Shown here: positions 26,347-38,605 of the stretch, piece after piece
How the letters are laid out: the number at the start of each line of letters is the position of its first letter
How positions within the stretch are numbered: the first letter of the stretch is position 1
From: Caballeronia glathei
GTDB taxonomy: Bacteria > Pseudomonadota > Gammaproteobacteria > Burkholderiales > Burkholderiaceae
Assembly: GCF_000698595.1 (NCBI RefSeq)
Contig: NZ_JFHC01000012.1
Span: forward strand, 60,572-124,571
Direction of reading: 5' to 3'
Length of the DNA stretch: 64,000 nucleotides
Position numbers and translations under genes: made by a program
Notes under the pieces: generated by a model
What the model saw: the letters and a program-made list of their open reading frames with translations, nothing else
Database searches by the model: none
What the model was told of the DNA's origin: nothing

Positions 26347-27548
26347 CGCGTGCAACTGCGGACACGCGTTTCGAATGGCGCGGCGTCGACGCGAACGGCG
26401 CACCCAAACGCGGCAGGACGATCGCCGCCGATCCCGCAACGGCCCGCGCGGCGCTCAAGCGCAATGGCTGGACCGTGCTCGAACTCACCGCCCTCGGCGA
26501 CGCGCCGCCGCCGAAAGCCACGAACGCCGACATCACCCTGTTCACGCGGCAGCTCGCGGGCCTGCTGCGCGCGGGGCTGCCGCTCGCGCCCGCGCTGGAG
26601 CTGATCGCACAGACGCCCGTGCGCGGCGGCCTGCCGCGCATCGTGCGGCACGTCGCGCGCGACATCACGCAGGGCGTGCCGTTTTCCGACGCGCTCGCCC
26701 GGCATCCTGCCTGTTTCGGGCCGCTCTACTGCCAGCTTGTTGCGGTCGGCGAACTGGCGGGCGCGCTGCCGACGGTGCTCGCGCGCCTCGCCGACGACCG
26801 CGAACGCGCCGCCTCGCAGCGCGCACGGCTGCGAGGCGCGCTGACGTATCCGGTGATGGTACTGCTGCTTTCGCTGCTGATCACGGCGGGGCTGCTCGTC
26901 GGCGTGGTGCCGACTTTCAAGACGATCTTCGACGGCTTCGGCGCAGCATTGCCGGCCCCGACACGCTTCGTGCTCGCGCTGTCGGACGGCGTCGCCCGCT
27001 GGAGCGTGCCGTTCGCGATCGCGTGCGTGTGCTTCGGCGTCGCGTCGTCGCGCGTGCTCAGGCGCGTGCCGTCCGCCCGCGCAGCGTTCGACCGGGCAAC
27101 ACTTGCGCTGCCGCTCGTCGGCGCATTGCTGCGCTCGCTCGCCGTCGCCCGCTGGAGCCGCGCGCTCGGCACGCTGCTCGCGGCCGGTACGCCGCTGTCG
27201 GATGCATTCGATTCGCTCGGGAACGCGACCGGCAACCGGATCTTCGACCGCGCGACCCTCGAAATCGCCACACGCCTCAGGCATGGCGAGCGGCTCGCCG
27301 CCGCGATGCGCGCCCTCGGCTGCTTCCCGCCGGAGGTCGTGCAGCCGATCGCCGTCGCCGAGGAATCCGGCGCGCTCGACTCGATGCTGATGGATCTCGC
27401 GACCCTCGGCGAGCGCCAGGTCGACGAGAAGATCGGCGCTTTCGCGAGCCTTTGCGAGCCGGTGGTGATCGTCGTGCTCGGCGCGCTCGTGGGCGGACTC
27501 GTGATCGCGATGTATCTTCCCATCATCCAACTGGGCAACGTGGTGTAG
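26343..27548 (+). CDS. pilC: Type IV pilus inner-membrane platform protein PilC
   Basis: A 401-residue polytopic inner-membrane protein of the GspF/PilC family that connects the cytoplasmic ATPase to the growing pseudopilus. It has the tandem T2SF domains: residues about 60-185 (LFTRQLAGLLRAGLPLAPAL) and about 265-390 (RWSRALGTLLAAGTPLSDAF). Hydrophobic helices occur near 165-190, 210-235 and 370-395. The C-terminal VVIVVLGALVGGLVIAMYLP is the family end. The start codon overlaps the ATPase stop by 4 bp. Confidence 0.94.
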   Translation: MTRATADTRFEWRGVDANGAPKRGRTIAADPATARAALKRNGWTVLELTALGDAPPPKATNADITLFTRQLAGLLRAGLPLAPALELIAQTPVRGGLPRIVRHVARDITQGVPFSDALARHPACFGPLYCQLVAVGELAGALPTVLARLADDRERAASQRARLRGALTYPVMVLLLSLLITAGLLVGVVPTFKTIFDGFGAALPAPTRFVLALSDGVARWSVPFAIACVCFGVASSRVLRRVPSARAAFDRATLALPLVGALLRSLAVARWSRALGTLLAAGTPLSDAFDSLGNATGNRIFDRATLEIATRLRHGERLAAAMRALGCFPPEVVQPIAVAEESGALDSMLMDLATLGERQVDEKIGAFASLCEPVVIVVLGALVGGLVIAMYLPIIQLGNVV

Positions 27549-27549
27549 C

Positions 27550-28476
27550 ATGCCAGCCGAATTCATTCCGACACCGTCCATGACGCCTTCGTTCGACCTT
27601 TCCGCCGCGGGCCCCGCGAGCCACGTCCTGCTGGCGTTCGCCGCGCTGCCCGCGGCGGCGCAGTATGGCTTCGCAATCGTGTTCGGACTCGTGATCGGCA
27701 GCTTTCTGACGGTCGTCGTGCACCGGCTGCCAATCATGCTCGAGCGCGCGTGGCGAGCGGAGATCGAATCGGCGGAAGGAGGCAAGGATGCCAAACCCGC
27801 CCCGTTCAACCTCGCCGTGCCGCGCAGCGCGTGCCCGCATTGCGGACACGTCCTGCGCGCATGGGAAAACATTCCCGTCATCAGCTACCTGCTGCTGCGC
27901 GGGCGCTGCGGGAAATGCGGCGCGCGGGTGAGCGCGCGCTACCCGCTGATCGAACTCGCGACGGCGCTCCTCGCAGCCGTTTCGCTCTATGCGTTTGGAC
28001 CGGACTGGCTCGCGGTCGCCGCGTTCGGCTTGTGCGCCACGCTGCTCGCGACGAGCGTCATCGACTTCGACACGAAATATCTGCCCGACACGCTCACCCT
28101 GCCGCTCCTGTGGGCCGGGCTGATCGTCAATCTCGGCGAGGGCGGCTTCGTGTCGCTGCGCGATGCGGTGATCGGCGCGATCACGGGCTATCTGTTCCTG
28201 TGGTGCGTATATTGGCTCTTCAGGCTGGTTCGCGGCGTCGAGGGCATGGGCTACGGCGACTTCAAGCTGCTCGCCGCGCTCGGCGCGTGGCTCGGCTGGA
28301 TGGCGCTGCCGCAGATCGTGCTCGTGTCGGCGATCGCCGGCGCGCTGGTCGGCCTGATCGCGACATGGCGCGGCACCATGCGTTTCGAGGAACCGCTGCC
28401 TTTCGGGCCGTTTCTCGCCATAGGAGGCGTTGCGACGCTCTTTTTCGGTACGCCGCTCTACGCACTGTTTGGATGA
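27550..28476 (+). CDS. pilD: Prepilin leader peptidase / N-methyltransferase PilD
   Basis: A 308-residue inner-membrane aspartyl protease that cleaves and methylates type IV prepilins and pseudopilins. The cytoplasmic zinc-binding cysteines are Cys95, Cys98, Cys120 and Cys123 (CPHC, CGKC). The two catalytic aspartates lie in DFDTKYLPD (172-180) and [10 protein letters not shown]. The first 30 residues before the helix are longer than usual. It starts 1 bp after the pilC stop and is followed by coaE after 17 bp, the classic pilBCD-coaE order. Confidence 0.95.
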   Translation: MPAEFIPTPSMTPSFDLSAAGPASHVLLAFAALPAAAQYGFAIVFGLVIGSFLTVVVHRLPIMLERAWRAEIESAEGGKDAKPAPFNLAVPRSACPHCGHVLRAWENIPVISYLLLRGRCGKCGARVSARYPLIELATALLAAVSLYAFGPDWLAVAAFGLCATLLATSVIDFDTKYLPDTLTLPLLWAGLIVNLGEGGFVSLRDAVIGAITGYLFLWCVYWLFRLVRGVEGMGYGDFKLLAALGAWLGWMALPQIVLVSAIAGALVGLIATWRGTMRFEEPLPFGPFLAIGGVATLFFGTPLYALFG

Positions 28477-28493
28477 ATTCGGGGGAGCCACGG

Positions 28494-29114
28494 ATGTACA
28501 GCATCGGCCTGACTGGCGGTATCGGCAGCGGCAAGACGACGGTCGCGGACCTCTTCGCGGCGCGCGGCGTCGCGGTGATCGACACCGATCTCATCGCGCA
28601 CCAGATCACCGCGCCGGGCGGGGTCGCGATGCCGTTGATCGAGAGCGAGTTCGGCCGCGAGTACGTCGCCGCAGACGGCTCGCTCGACCGCGCGAAGATG
28701 CGCGCGCACGTGTTCGCGGACGACACCGCAAAGGCGCGCCTCGAAGCGATCACACATCCGCTGATCCGCGCGGAGACCGAGCGCCAGCGGGGCGCTGCGT
28801 CCGGACCGTATCAGGTCGTGGTCGTGCCCCTGCTGGTGGAATCGGGCAGCTGGGCCGCGCGTGTGCAGCGCGTGCTGGTGGTCGACTGCCCGGTCGAGAC
28901 GCAGATCGCGCGTGTCATGCGGCGCAACGGCTTCTCGCGCGAACAGGTGCTTGCGATCATCGCGCGCCAGGCGACGCGCGAGGCGCGCCTCGCGGCAGCG
29001 GACGATGTCGCCGTCAACGACGAACACGCGACGCTCGAATCGCTCGACGAACGCGTCCAGGCGCTGCACGCGCGCTATCTCGCGCTCGCGGGCGACAGCA
29101 ACACCCATACCTGA
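28494..29114 (+). CDS. coaE: Dephospho-CoA kinase
   Basis: A 206-residue P-loop kinase for the last step of coenzyme A synthesis. [13 protein letters not shown] is the P-loop at residues 5-17. [25 protein letters not shown] and the lid segment [20 protein letters not shown] are characteristic. GGGGGAG about 5 nt before the ATG is a strong ribosome binding site. It is the last gene of the pilBCD run. Confidence 0.96.
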   Translation: MYSIGLTGGIGSGKTTVADLFAARGVAVIDTDLIAHQITAPGGVAMPLIESEFGREYVAADGSLDRAKMRAHVFADDTAKARLEAITHPLIRAETERQRGAASGPYQVVVVPLLVESGSWAARVQRVLVVDCPVETQIARVMRRNGFSREQVLAIIARQATREARLAAADDVAVNDEHATLESLDERVQALHARYLALAGDSNTHT

Positions 29115-29187
29115 AGCGAATGTAACGCTTAAGAACGGCGTCGAACGGCGAAGAAAATGCGCGCCAGCAACCCCTTTTTGCATGGAT

Positions 29188-29216
29188 TTGCTAGGGTACT
29201 GTTGCGGCATTAGAAT
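29188..29216 (+). promoter_or_regulatory. Putative promoter of zapD-yacG
   Basis: TTGCTA (29188-29193) and TAGAAT (29211-29216) are separated by 17 bp, in a locally AT-rich stretch between coaE and zapD. The zapD start is about 55 bp downstream. Confidence 0.55.
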
Positions 29217-29269
29217 GTCCCCTGACTTTCTGTCCACGAAGCAACCGACCAACGCCGAGGCGAGCGCGC

Positions 29270-30025
29270 TTGATCCTTTACGAGTACCCCTTCAACGAGC
29301 GAATCCGAACGCTGCTGCGTCTCGAAGATCTGTTCGAGCGCTTCACGTTCTTTCTGACTCAGGAAGATCCGAGGGAGCACCACGTCGCGCTGACGACGCT
29401 CTTCGAAATCGCCGAAGTTGCGGGGCGCACGGATCTGAAAGCCGATCTGATGAAGGAACTGGAGCGCCAGCGTCAGACGCTCGCACCGTTCCGCGGCAAT
29501 CCCGGCATCGAGCAGGAAGCACTCGAGGCGGTGCTCGGCGAAATCGAGCAGACGCTCGCCGGGCTCTCGCAGATGCAGGGCAAGACGGGTCAGCATCTCG
29601 CCGACAACGAATGGCTCGCCAGTATCCGCAGCCGCACGATCATCCCGGGCGGAACCTGCAAGTTCGACCTGCCGTCGTATTTCGCGTGGCAGCAGTTGCC
29701 GGTGGAGCAGCGCCGCCAGGACATCGCGAAGTGGGTGATGCCGATGCTGGCATTGCGCGACGCGGCGACCATCGTGCTGCGTCTCGCGCGCGAATCGGGA
29801 CAGGCGTCGAAGGTGATGGCGATGCAGGGCAGCTACCAGCAGATGCTCTCGGGCCGGACGTATCAGCTGATGCAGGTGCGCGTGTCGCCGGAGGTGCGGG
29901 TGATCCCGGAGGCGAGTGCGAACAAGTACATGCTGTGGGTGCGCTTCACGGTGCAGGACGGCGATCTGCGTCCGCGTGCCGTCGATGTCGACGTGCCGTT
30001 TCACCTCACGTTGTGCAGTCTCTGA
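29270..30025 (+). CDS. zapD: Cell division protein ZapD
   Basis: A 251-residue cytoplasmic protein that crosslinks FtsZ filaments and stabilises the Z-ring. [20 protein letters not shown] at the N-terminus and [16 protein letters not shown] in the middle identify the family. The N-terminal half is helical and the C-terminal half beta-rich ([18 protein letters not shown]). The start is TTG at 29270, which the family N-terminus requires; no ATG lies close. It is followed by yacG, as in many proteobacteria. Confidence 0.95.
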   Translation: MILYEYPFNERIRTLLRLEDLFERFTFFLTQEDPREHHVALTTLFEIAEVAGRTDLKADLMKELERQRQTLAPFRGNPGIEQEALEAVLGEIEQTLAGLSQMQGKTGQHLADNEWLASIRSRTIIPGGTCKFDLPSYFAWQQLPVEQRRQDIAKWVMPMLALRDAATIVLRLARESGQASKVMAMQGSYQQMLSGRTYQLMQVRVSPEVRVIPEASANKYMLWVRFTVQDGDLRPRAVDVDVPFHLTLCSL

Positions 30026-30093
30026 TAGGTCTTTGAAACCCGCCGGCCGGCCTCATCTATGCGGTTCGGCAATTTTCAATAACGTCTGACAGT

Positions 30094-30285
30094 ATGGTCA
30101 CCGTCGTCAAATGTCCCACCTGCGGCAAGGAAGTGCGCTGGTTGCCCGAAAACCGCTTTCGTCCGTTTTGCTCGGAGCGCTGCAAGCAGATCGACATGGG
30201 CGCCTGGGCAACCGAAAAGTACAAGATCGCGGGCAATCCGCAGGAAACGCCGCCCGATGACGATTCGCACGGCGGCCTGAACTAG
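30094..30285 (+). CDS. yacG: DNA gyrase inhibitor YacG (zinc-binding)
   Basis: A 63-residue protein with a single zinc site, Cys7, Cys10, Cys26 and Cys30 ([10 protein letters not shown] and [14 protein letters not shown]). The E. coli protein binds the GyrB C-terminal region and blocks DNA binding by gyrase. The C-terminal tail is acidic and disordered. It ends 50 bp before the convergent mutT. Confidence 0.95.
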   Translation: MVTVVKCPTCGKEVRWLPENRFRPFCSERCKQIDMGAWATEKYKIAGNPQETPPDDDSHGGLN

Positions 30286-30335
30286 CGCCGAAGCGGCTGG
30301 CGCTCAGGCGCCGCGCCACCAGCCACCGAAACCGC

Positions 30336-30764
30336 TCACGCCGATTCGGCCGCGAGCCACTCCAGCACGGGAATCGCCGCGGGAAGCAGCGGCGCCACCT
30401 CCACCGGCAAATGCTGCCAGGCGAGCGCTTGGCCTTCCCGTCCGGCGGGCGTGCCGTTCCAGTGCGTCACCTTGCAGAAAAAGAGCCGCACGTAGGCGTG
30501 CGGGTAGTCGTGCTCCAGCGTGCGCCAGCGCTCGCAGGCCTTCACGTCGATACCCAGTTCCTCGTGCAGTTCGCGCCCGAGCGCCGCCTCGACGCTCTCG
30601 CCCGGCTCGATCTTGCCGCCGGGAAATTCCCAGTAGCCTTCGTACGGCTTGCCTTGCGGGCGCTGCGCGAGCAGATAGCGCCCGTCCGGCTGCACCATTA
30701 CGCCGACGGCGACTTCCGTGACTTTCCGGCCGTTCACGACGGTCTCACCCGACGCCGCGCTCAT
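30336..30764 (-). CDS. mutT: MutT-like 8-oxo-dGTP diphosphatase (Nudix)
   Basis: A 142-residue Nudix hydrolase. It hydrolyses 8-oxo-dGTP and related oxidised nucleotides and so prevents A:T to C:G transversions. The Nudix box GGKIEPGESVEAALGRELHE with ELGI spans residues 49-72. The N-terminal VTEVAVGVMVQPDGRYLLAQ and GYWEFPGG are typical of MutT. The start at 30764 overlaps the DUF815 gene stop by ATGA, so translation is probably coupled; the open frame continues upstream only as shadow. Confidence 0.9.
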   Translation of the reverse strand: MSAASGETVVNGRKVTEVAVGVMVQPDGRYLLAQRPQGKPYEGYWEFPGGKIEPGESVEAALGRELHEELGIDVKACERWRTLEHDYPHAYVRLFFCKVTHWNGTPAGREGQALAWQHLPVEVAPLLPAAIPVLEWLAAESA

Positions 30765-31624
30765 GCCTTGCGCCCTGACCAGTCGCGAGCGAATTGCCAG
30801 GCGACGCGCCCCGAACGCGAGCCGCGCTCCAGCGCCCAGACGAGCGCATCGCCCCGCGCGCTCTCGATCTCGGCCTGATCGACGCCGAAATGCTTCAGCC
30901 AGTGTCCGACGATCGTGAGGTAATCGTCCTGCTTGAACGGATAGAAGCTCACCCACAGCCCGAAGCGTTCGGAGAGCGAAATCTTCTCCTCGACCACTTC
31001 ACCCGGGTGGATTTCGCCATCGGACGTGTGCTTGTAGCTTTCGTTGTCGCTCATGTATTCGGGCATCAGGTGCCGGCGATTCGACGTCGCGTAGATCAGC
31101 ACGTTGTCCGACTGCGCGGCGACCGAGCCGTCGAGCGCGACTTTCAGCGCCTTGTAGCCCGACTCGCCTTCCTCGAACGACAGATCGTCGCAGAACACGA
31201 TGAAGCGTTCGGGCCGCGCCGAAATCAGATCAACGATGTCGCCCAGATCGTGCAGATCGTCCTTGTCGACTTCGATCAGCCGCAAGCCGTCCCTCGAATA
31301 GGCGTTCAGGCACGCCTTGATGAGAGACGATTTGCCCGTCCCGCGCGCGCCCGTCAGGAGCACGTTGTTCGCCGGCAGTTTCGCGACGAACTGGCGCGTG
31401 TTCTGATCGATCAGCGCCTTCTGGCGATCGATGTTCTGCAGGTCGTCGAAGGAAATGAGCGAAATGGCGGGCACCGGCTGCAGATAGCCGCGGCCCTGGC
31501 GCTTGCGCCAGCGAAACGCGACGGCCGCCTCCCAGTCGATTTGCGGCGCCGCCGGCGGCAGCATGCCTTCGATGCGCGCAAGAACGGCTTCGGCGCGAGT
31601 CAGGAACTGTTCGAGTTTGTCCAT
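30761..31624 (-). CDS. DUF815-family AAA+-type ATPase
   Basis: A 287-residue P-loop ATPase of the DUF815 family, function unknown. Walker A is GARGTGKS (92-99) and Walker B is FIVFCDDLSFE (141-151). The sensor-1-like segment NVLIYATSNRRHLMPEYMSD and the C-terminal FGLWVSFYPFKQDDYLTIVG are family marks. The N-terminal 55 residues form a short helical region. It sits between argJ and mutT; the coupling to mutT is a conserved betaproteobacterial order but does not reveal a role. Confidence 0.9.
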   Translation of the reverse strand: MDKLEQFLTRAEAVLARIEGMLPPAAPQIDWEAAVAFRWRKRQGRGYLQPVPAISLISFDDLQNIDRQKALIDQNTRQFVAKLPANNVLLTGARGTGKSSLIKACLNAYSRDGLRLIEVDKDDLHDLGDIVDLISARPERFIVFCDDLSFEEGESGYKALKVALDGSVAAQSDNVLIYATSNRRHLMPEYMSDNESYKHTSDGEIHPGEVVEEKISLSERFGLWVSFYPFKQDDYLTIVGHWLKHFGVDQAEIESARGDALVWALERGSRSGRVAWQFARDWSGRKA

Positions 31625-31633
31625 GAGAGTGCT

Positions 31634-32875
31634 TTACGAGCGGTAGTCGGCGTTGATGCTCACGTAATCGTGCGAAAGGTCGCAGGTCCAGACAGTCGCC
31701 TGCGCGCCGCCCCGGCCGAGCAGCACGCGAATCGCGATCTCGCTTTTCTTCATCACGCGCTGCCCGTCTTCCTCGCGGTACGCCGGATTGCGCCCGCCCG
31801 ATTTCGCGACGAGCACGTCGTCCAGATACAGGTCGATCCTGTCGACGTCCAGGTCGGTCACGCCCGCGTAGCCGATCGCGGCGAGAATGCGGCCGAGGTT
31901 CGGGTCGGAAGCGTAGAACGCGGTCTTCACGAGCGGCGAATGGCCGATCGCGTACGCGATCTGGCGGCATTCGGCCACGTCCTTGCCGCCTTCCACGGTG
32001 ATCGTCATGAACTTGGTCGCGCCCTCGCCGTCGCGCACGATCAGTTGCGCGAGTTCCTGCGCGACGGCCGTCACGGCGTCGCGCAAGGCGGCGTAGGCGG
32101 CCGAGTCCGTCGACGTGAGCGCCGGCAGGCTCGACTTGCCCGATGCGATCAGGATGAACGAGTCGTTCGTCGACGTGTCACCGTCGATCGTGATGCAGTT
32201 GAACGAGCGGTCGGCAACGTGCTTCGCCAGTTCGTCGAGCACCGGCTGCGCGACTGCGGCGTCGAACGCGAGAAACCCGAGCATGGTCGCCATGTTCGGC
32301 TTGATCATGCCCGCGCCCTTGCTGATGCCCGAGAGCGTAACCGTGTGCCCGTCGATCTGCACTTTACGCGATGCAGCTTTCGGAAGCGTATCGGTGGTCA
32401 TGATGGTCTGCGCGGCGTCGTACCAGTGCGCGGCCTTCTGGTTCGCGAGCGCGGCGGGAAGGCCCGCCTTCAGCCGGTCGACCGGCAGCGGCTCGAGAAT
32501 CACACCGGTCGAGAACGGCAGGATCTGCTGCGCATCGAGGCCGGCAAGGCGCGCAAGCTCCGCGCAGGTTTCGCGCGTGTGCGCCATGCCCGGCTCGCCC
32601 GTGCCCGCATTCGCGTTGCCGGTGTTCACGACGAGCGCGCGGATGCCCTTGCCGCCCGCGCGCACGGCCGCGAGATGCTCGCGGCACACCGTCACCGGCG
32701 CCGCGCAGAAGCGGTTCAGGGTGAACACGCCCGCCACGGTCGCGCCCTCTTCGAGCTGAATGACGAGCAGATCCTTTCGATTCGGCTTGCGAATGTTCGC
32801 TTCGGCCCAGCCTAGCGTGACGCCGGCGACGGGATGAATCTGTGCGGGATCGATCGAGGGGAAATTGACAGCCAT
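31634..32875 (-). CDS. argJ: Bifunctional glutamate N-acetyltransferase / amino-acid acetyltransferase
   Basis: A 413-residue ornithine acetyltransferase that recycles the acetyl group in arginine synthesis. It self-cleaves before a conserved Thr, here Thr197 in [15 protein letters not shown], to give the alpha and beta chains; that Thr is the nucleophile. The oxyanion-hole segment [12 protein letters not shown] and the C-terminal [13 protein letters not shown] are present. The start is ATG 32875. It lies between secA and the DUF815 gene, 10 bp from the latter. Confidence 0.96.
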   Translation of the reverse strand: MAVNFPSIDPAQIHPVAGVTLGWAEANIRKPNRKDLLVIQLEEGATVAGVFTLNRFCAAPVTVCREHLAAVRAGGKGIRALVVNTGNANAGTGEPGMAHTRETCAELARLAGLDAQQILPFSTGVILEPLPVDRLKAGLPAALANQKAAHWYDAAQTIMTTDTLPKAASRKVQIDGHTVTLSGISKGAGMIKPNMATMLGFLAFDAAVAQPVLDELAKHVADRSFNCITIDGDTSTNDSFILIASGKSSLPALTSTDSAAYAALRDAVTAVAQELAQLIVRDGEGATKFMTITVEGGKDVAECRQIAYAIGHSPLVKTAFYASDPNLGRILAAIGYAGVTDLDVDRIDLYLDDVLVAKSGGRNPAYREEDGQRVMKKSEIAIRVLLGRGGAQATVWTCDLSHDYVSINADYRS

Positions 32876-33039
32876 GTTCGCGACTCGCTGAATGTGGCGC
32901 GCGCCGGCTTGCGGCCCGGCACGGGATGAATGAACGGGCGCCGTCTCAGAAAAACGATTCGACGCCAGGAAAAACCGAATCTGCAAAGACAAACGACGCA
33001 TTGCTGCGTCGCTTGCCCCTGCCCATGAACCGCGTGCAA

Positions 33040-35841
<2,802 letters not shown>

Positions 35842-36065
35842 CGGATCAGTGTCTGCGTCGCGGTGTCGGCTGGGCGCACGCTGGATGCGCCCGAATACGG
35901 CGGACCTCGGCGGCTTAAGTCCATGGGTGAAATCGAATCGGGGATTTTAGCACGCGTGCCCGGCCGAGCCTGTGTCGGCGTCGAGCCGGCCAGCCCCGCC
36001 GGAGGCGATTGTCAACGGTCTGAAAGCTTCCTCGCCGACACCGTTTGCGGGCGGGCCTCGCGCGG

Positions 36066-36071
36066 TACAAT
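36066..36071 (+). promoter_or_regulatory. Possible -10 element upstream of dciA
   Basis: TACAAT lies 35 bp before the dciA ATG in the secA-dciA divergent region. The -35 region (TTTGCG at 16 bp) is poor. Confidence 0.35.
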
Positions 36072-36106
36072 CGACTGGTCGCCATCGCGCCCCCGCCGAT
36101 CAAAAA

Positions 36107-36601
36107 ATGAGCCGTTTTTCGCCGAATTCAAGGCCGCCGCCGCAACGGTTCGACCCGCGCAAGCCGCAGGCGATTTCCGACGTGCTCGGCCGCACCGACG
36201 CCTTTCTCGCCCTGCGCGCGGGCGTCGAGCAGATCGCGGCCCTGCAGCGGGACCTGTCGGCGCTCCTGCCCGATTATCTTGCGTCGAGCGTCGAACCCGG
36301 TTTCGTCAAGGACGGCGTTCTGGCGCTGTTTACGGGACACAACGCGCTGGCCGCGCGGCTGCGGCACATCGAGCCGCGCCTGCTTTCCGATTTGCAGCAG
36401 CGCGGCTGGGCGGTGAATTCGCTGAAGATCCGCGTGCGTCCGCAGCCGATGGCGGAAAGCGCCCCGCCCAAACACGCGCGCGTGTCGCCCGCGGGTGCGG
36501 CGGCGCTCAAGACGCTTGCCGACTCGCTCGATCCGTCTCCGCTTCAGCAGGCGCTCGCCAGAATGGCGGCGCGCCATCAATCGAACGCGCAAAAAAAATG
36601 A
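36107..36601 (+). CDS. dciA: DUF721 / DciA-family replicative helicase loader
   Basis: A 164-residue protein of the DUF721 family, which contains DciA, the ancestral bacterial loader of the DnaB helicase at oriC. A basic Pro-rich N-terminus (FSPNSRPPPQRFDPRKPQ) precedes the KH-like core with LLPDYLASSVEPGFVKDGVL and HIEPRLLSDLQQRGW. The assignment as DciA is inferred from family and length. The last codons, Gln-Lys-Lys, are encoded in an A-tract that doubles as the U-tract of the lpxC terminator on the other strand. Confidence 0.82.
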   Translation: MSRFSPNSRPPPQRFDPRKPQAISDVLGRTDAFLALRAGVEQIAALQRDLSALLPDYLASSVEPGFVKDGVLALFTGHNALAARLRHIEPRLLSDLQQRGWAVNSLKIRVRPQPMAESAPPKHARVSPAGAAALKTLADSLDPSPLQQALARMAARHQSNAQKK

Positions 36602-36624
36602 GCGGCGCTCGCGCGGCCGCTCAT
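36591..36624 (-). terminator. lpxC terminator overlapping the dciA 3' end
   Basis: ATGAGCGGC (36598-36606) pairs perfectly with GCCGCTCAT (36616-36624) around a 9-nt loop. On the minus strand it is followed by eight U, from the A-run at 36591-36598. It starts 24 bp after the lpxC stop and overlaps the last codons of the convergent dciA. Confidence 0.88.
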
Positions 36625-36648
36625 CCAGCGTTCTGATCTCAGCCCGTT

Positions 36649-37566
36649 TCAGGCAAACGCAGTCTGCGTGTCGAATCCGAAACCACGCGGTGCGTTCTGC
36701 GTGTCTTCGAACGTGACGACTTCATACGCTTCTTCGTGCGCGAGCAGCTCGCGCAGGAGCATGTTGTTCAGCGCATGACCGCCCTTATACGCCGTGTACG
36801 ACGCAAGCAGCGGATGGCCGACGACATACAGGTCGCCGATCGCATCGAGCATCTTGTGCTTCACGAACTCGTCGTCGTAGCGCAGGCCGTCGTTGTTCAG
36901 AATGCGGTATTCGTCCAGCACGATCGCGTTGTCCATGCTGCCGCCGCGCGCGAGACCCAGTTCGCGCATCATCTCGACCTCGTGCGCAAAACCGAACGTG
37001 CGCGCGCGCGCGATTTCGCGCACATACGACGTGTTCGCAAAATCGACTTCCAGCGCCTGGCCGGTTTTATCGACCGCCGGATGGCGAAAATCGATCGTGA
37101 AACTAAGCTTGAAACCGAAATACGGATCGAGGCGCGCGAACTTGTCGCCGTCGCGAATCTCGACGGGTTTCGTCACCTTGATGAATTTCTTCGCCGCATT
37201 TTGCTGTTCGATTCCCGCCGACTGAATCAGAAACACGAACGAAGCGGCACTTCCGTCCATGATCGGAATTTCTTCAGCAGTAACATCGACATACAGATTA
37301 TCGATGCCCAGACCCGCGCAGGCCGACATCAAATGCTCGATCGTCGAAACACGCGCGCCGTCTTTCTGCAGCACGGACGCGAGACGCGTGTCGCCGATCG
37401 CCATTGCCGAAGCCGGGATTTCCACCGGCGTGGGCAAATCGATACGCGTAAACACGATTCCGGTGCCTGCGGGCGCCGGACGGAGCGTCAAATCCACCTT
37501 GCGGCCGGAATGCAGGCCGATGCCGACGGTTTTGACGATGGTTTTGATTGTTCTCTGCTTCAACAT
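36649..37566 (-). CDS. lpxC: UDP-3-O-acyl-N-acetylglucosamine deacetylase
   Basis: A 305-residue zinc deacetylase that carries out the committed step of lipid A synthesis. The zinc ligands and catalytic residues are His78 with Glu77 ([17 protein letters not shown]), His237 and Asp241 ([12 protein letters not shown]), and His264 (YKGGHALNN), in the same spacing as in E. coli. It lies downstream of ftsZ and a peroxiredoxin. In E. coli lpxC directly follows ftsZ, so the peroxiredoxin is an insertion relative to that order. Confidence 0.97.
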   Translation of the reverse strand: MLKQRTIKTIVKTVGIGLHSGRKVDLTLRPAPAGTGIVFTRIDLPTPVEIPASAMAIGDTRLASVLQKDGARVSTIEHLMSACAGLGIDNLYVDVTAEEIPIMDGSAASFVFLIQSAGIEQQNAAKKFIKVTKPVEIRDGDKFARLDPYFGFKLSFTIDFRHPAVDKTGQALEVDFANTSYVREIARARTFGFAHEVEMMRELGLARGGSMDNAIVLDEYRILNNDGLRYDDEFVKHKMLDAIGDLYVVGHPLLASYTAYKGGHALNNMLLRELLAHEEAYEVVTFEDTQNAPRGFGFDTQTAFA

Positions 37567-37831
37567 GATCTTTTCGCTTCGATTTGAATTCTCTATTAAG
37601 AGAATTAATCGTTAATATGCATTCAATAGGCCGAATTATACTCCATTCGTTTCGGTTCGTCCTGATAGGGAACGTATCAGTCTGTTTCCCTGTGTTACCC
37701 AGGTAAGCGGATCAAGGAGGCAGAGCGGGCCGATGACCGGAATGGAGGCATTTCCGGGCATCGGCCCCAGTTGCGGCTGCGTTGCGAGGGTGTCGTGACC
37801 GTTGCGTTACCGCAACGTGACACCGCTGCAA
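37567..37831. other. lpxC upstream region (about 265 bp)
   Basis: No gene is seen. The first 60 bases upstream of lpxC are unusually AT-rich (GAATTCTCTATTAAGAGAAT, which holds the palindrome ATTCTCTATTAAGAGAAT around 37588-37606) and probably hold the lpxC promoter or an operator. The rest is GC-rich without clear structure. Confidence 0.5.
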
Positions 37832-38335
37832 TCAGCGCAACGTCGCGAGGATGCTTTCAGCGTCGCTGACTTCAAACTTGCCGGGCGCTTCGACATTGAG
37901 CGTCTTGACCACGCCGTTGTCGACCACCATCGCGTAACGCTGGGAACGGATTCCCATGCCACGCTCCGACAGGTCCTGATCCAGACCGAGTGCCTGAGTG
38001 AAGCGCGCGGCTCCGTCCGCGATCATCTTCACCTTGCCCGAGGCTTGAAGATCGCGTCCCCACGCGTTCATGACGAACGCGTCGTTGACGGAAACGCACC
38101 AGATTTCGTCGATGCCGGCCGCGCGCAGGCGCTCCGCCGCTTCGATATAACCCGGCACGTGTTTCGCGGAACAGGTCGGCGTGAACGCGCCCGGCAATCC
38201 GAAGATCACCACGCGCCTGCCCTGAGTCCGCTCGCGCGCCGAGAACCCGTTCGGTCCCACGGCGCAGCCCTCGCCCGCCACTTCGACAAACTCGAAGAGG
38301 CGCGCGTCGGGCAACGTTTCACCCACCTTGATCAT
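37832..38335 (-). CDS. Peroxiredoxin, Prx5 subfamily
   Basis: A 167-residue thiol peroxidase that reduces hydrogen and alkyl peroxides. The peroxidatic Cys is Cys55 in GLPGAFTPTCSAKHVPGY, the Prx5/AhpC-TSA-like signature, with Thr52 and the later Arg in RSQRYAMVVDNGVVK completing the site. Further cysteines are at 24 and 80; which one, if any, resolves is unclear. No glutaredoxin domain is fused. Its place between ftsZ and lpxC is conserved in Burkholderia, but a link to division is not shown. Confidence 0.9.
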   Translation of the reverse strand: MIKVGETLPDARLFEFVEVAGEGCAVGPNGFSARERTQGRRVVIFGLPGAFTPTCSAKHVPGYIEAAERLRAAGIDEIWCVSVNDAFVMNAWGRDLQASGKVKMIADGAARFTQALGLDQDLSERGMGIRSQRYAMVVDNGVVKTLNVEAPGKFEVSDAESILATLR

Positions 38336-38605
38336 GTTCGGTCCTTCTCTCGTCAGTGCTGTGCACCCTCACGATACATCTTATGCCGCGCGAGCCGCGA
38401 CGCGATCCGCTTCAAATTTGCCGTACCGCTCGCCAATTCGCGGAGGTCGGCTGGCCATGGCCCGGCGTCCGGCAATGGACGCGGCCCTGGACAGTCGCCC
38501 CAGGCAGCCAGATCCGTCACGTCGCGCGTTCTGCTCCACGCATGCGGCAAGCCGCACTTTCCGTGTAGCAAAATGCATGCGGCGCGTATCGGTACCGCCG
38601 CGGCG
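38336..38605. other. ftsZ to peroxiredoxin spacer (270 bp)
   Basis: No gene or classical terminator is seen. A small perfect hairpin TGCGGC AA GCCGCA lies at 38543-38556, without a U-tract on the minus strand. The promoter of the peroxiredoxin gene is expected in the right part but none is clear. Confidence 0.45.
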
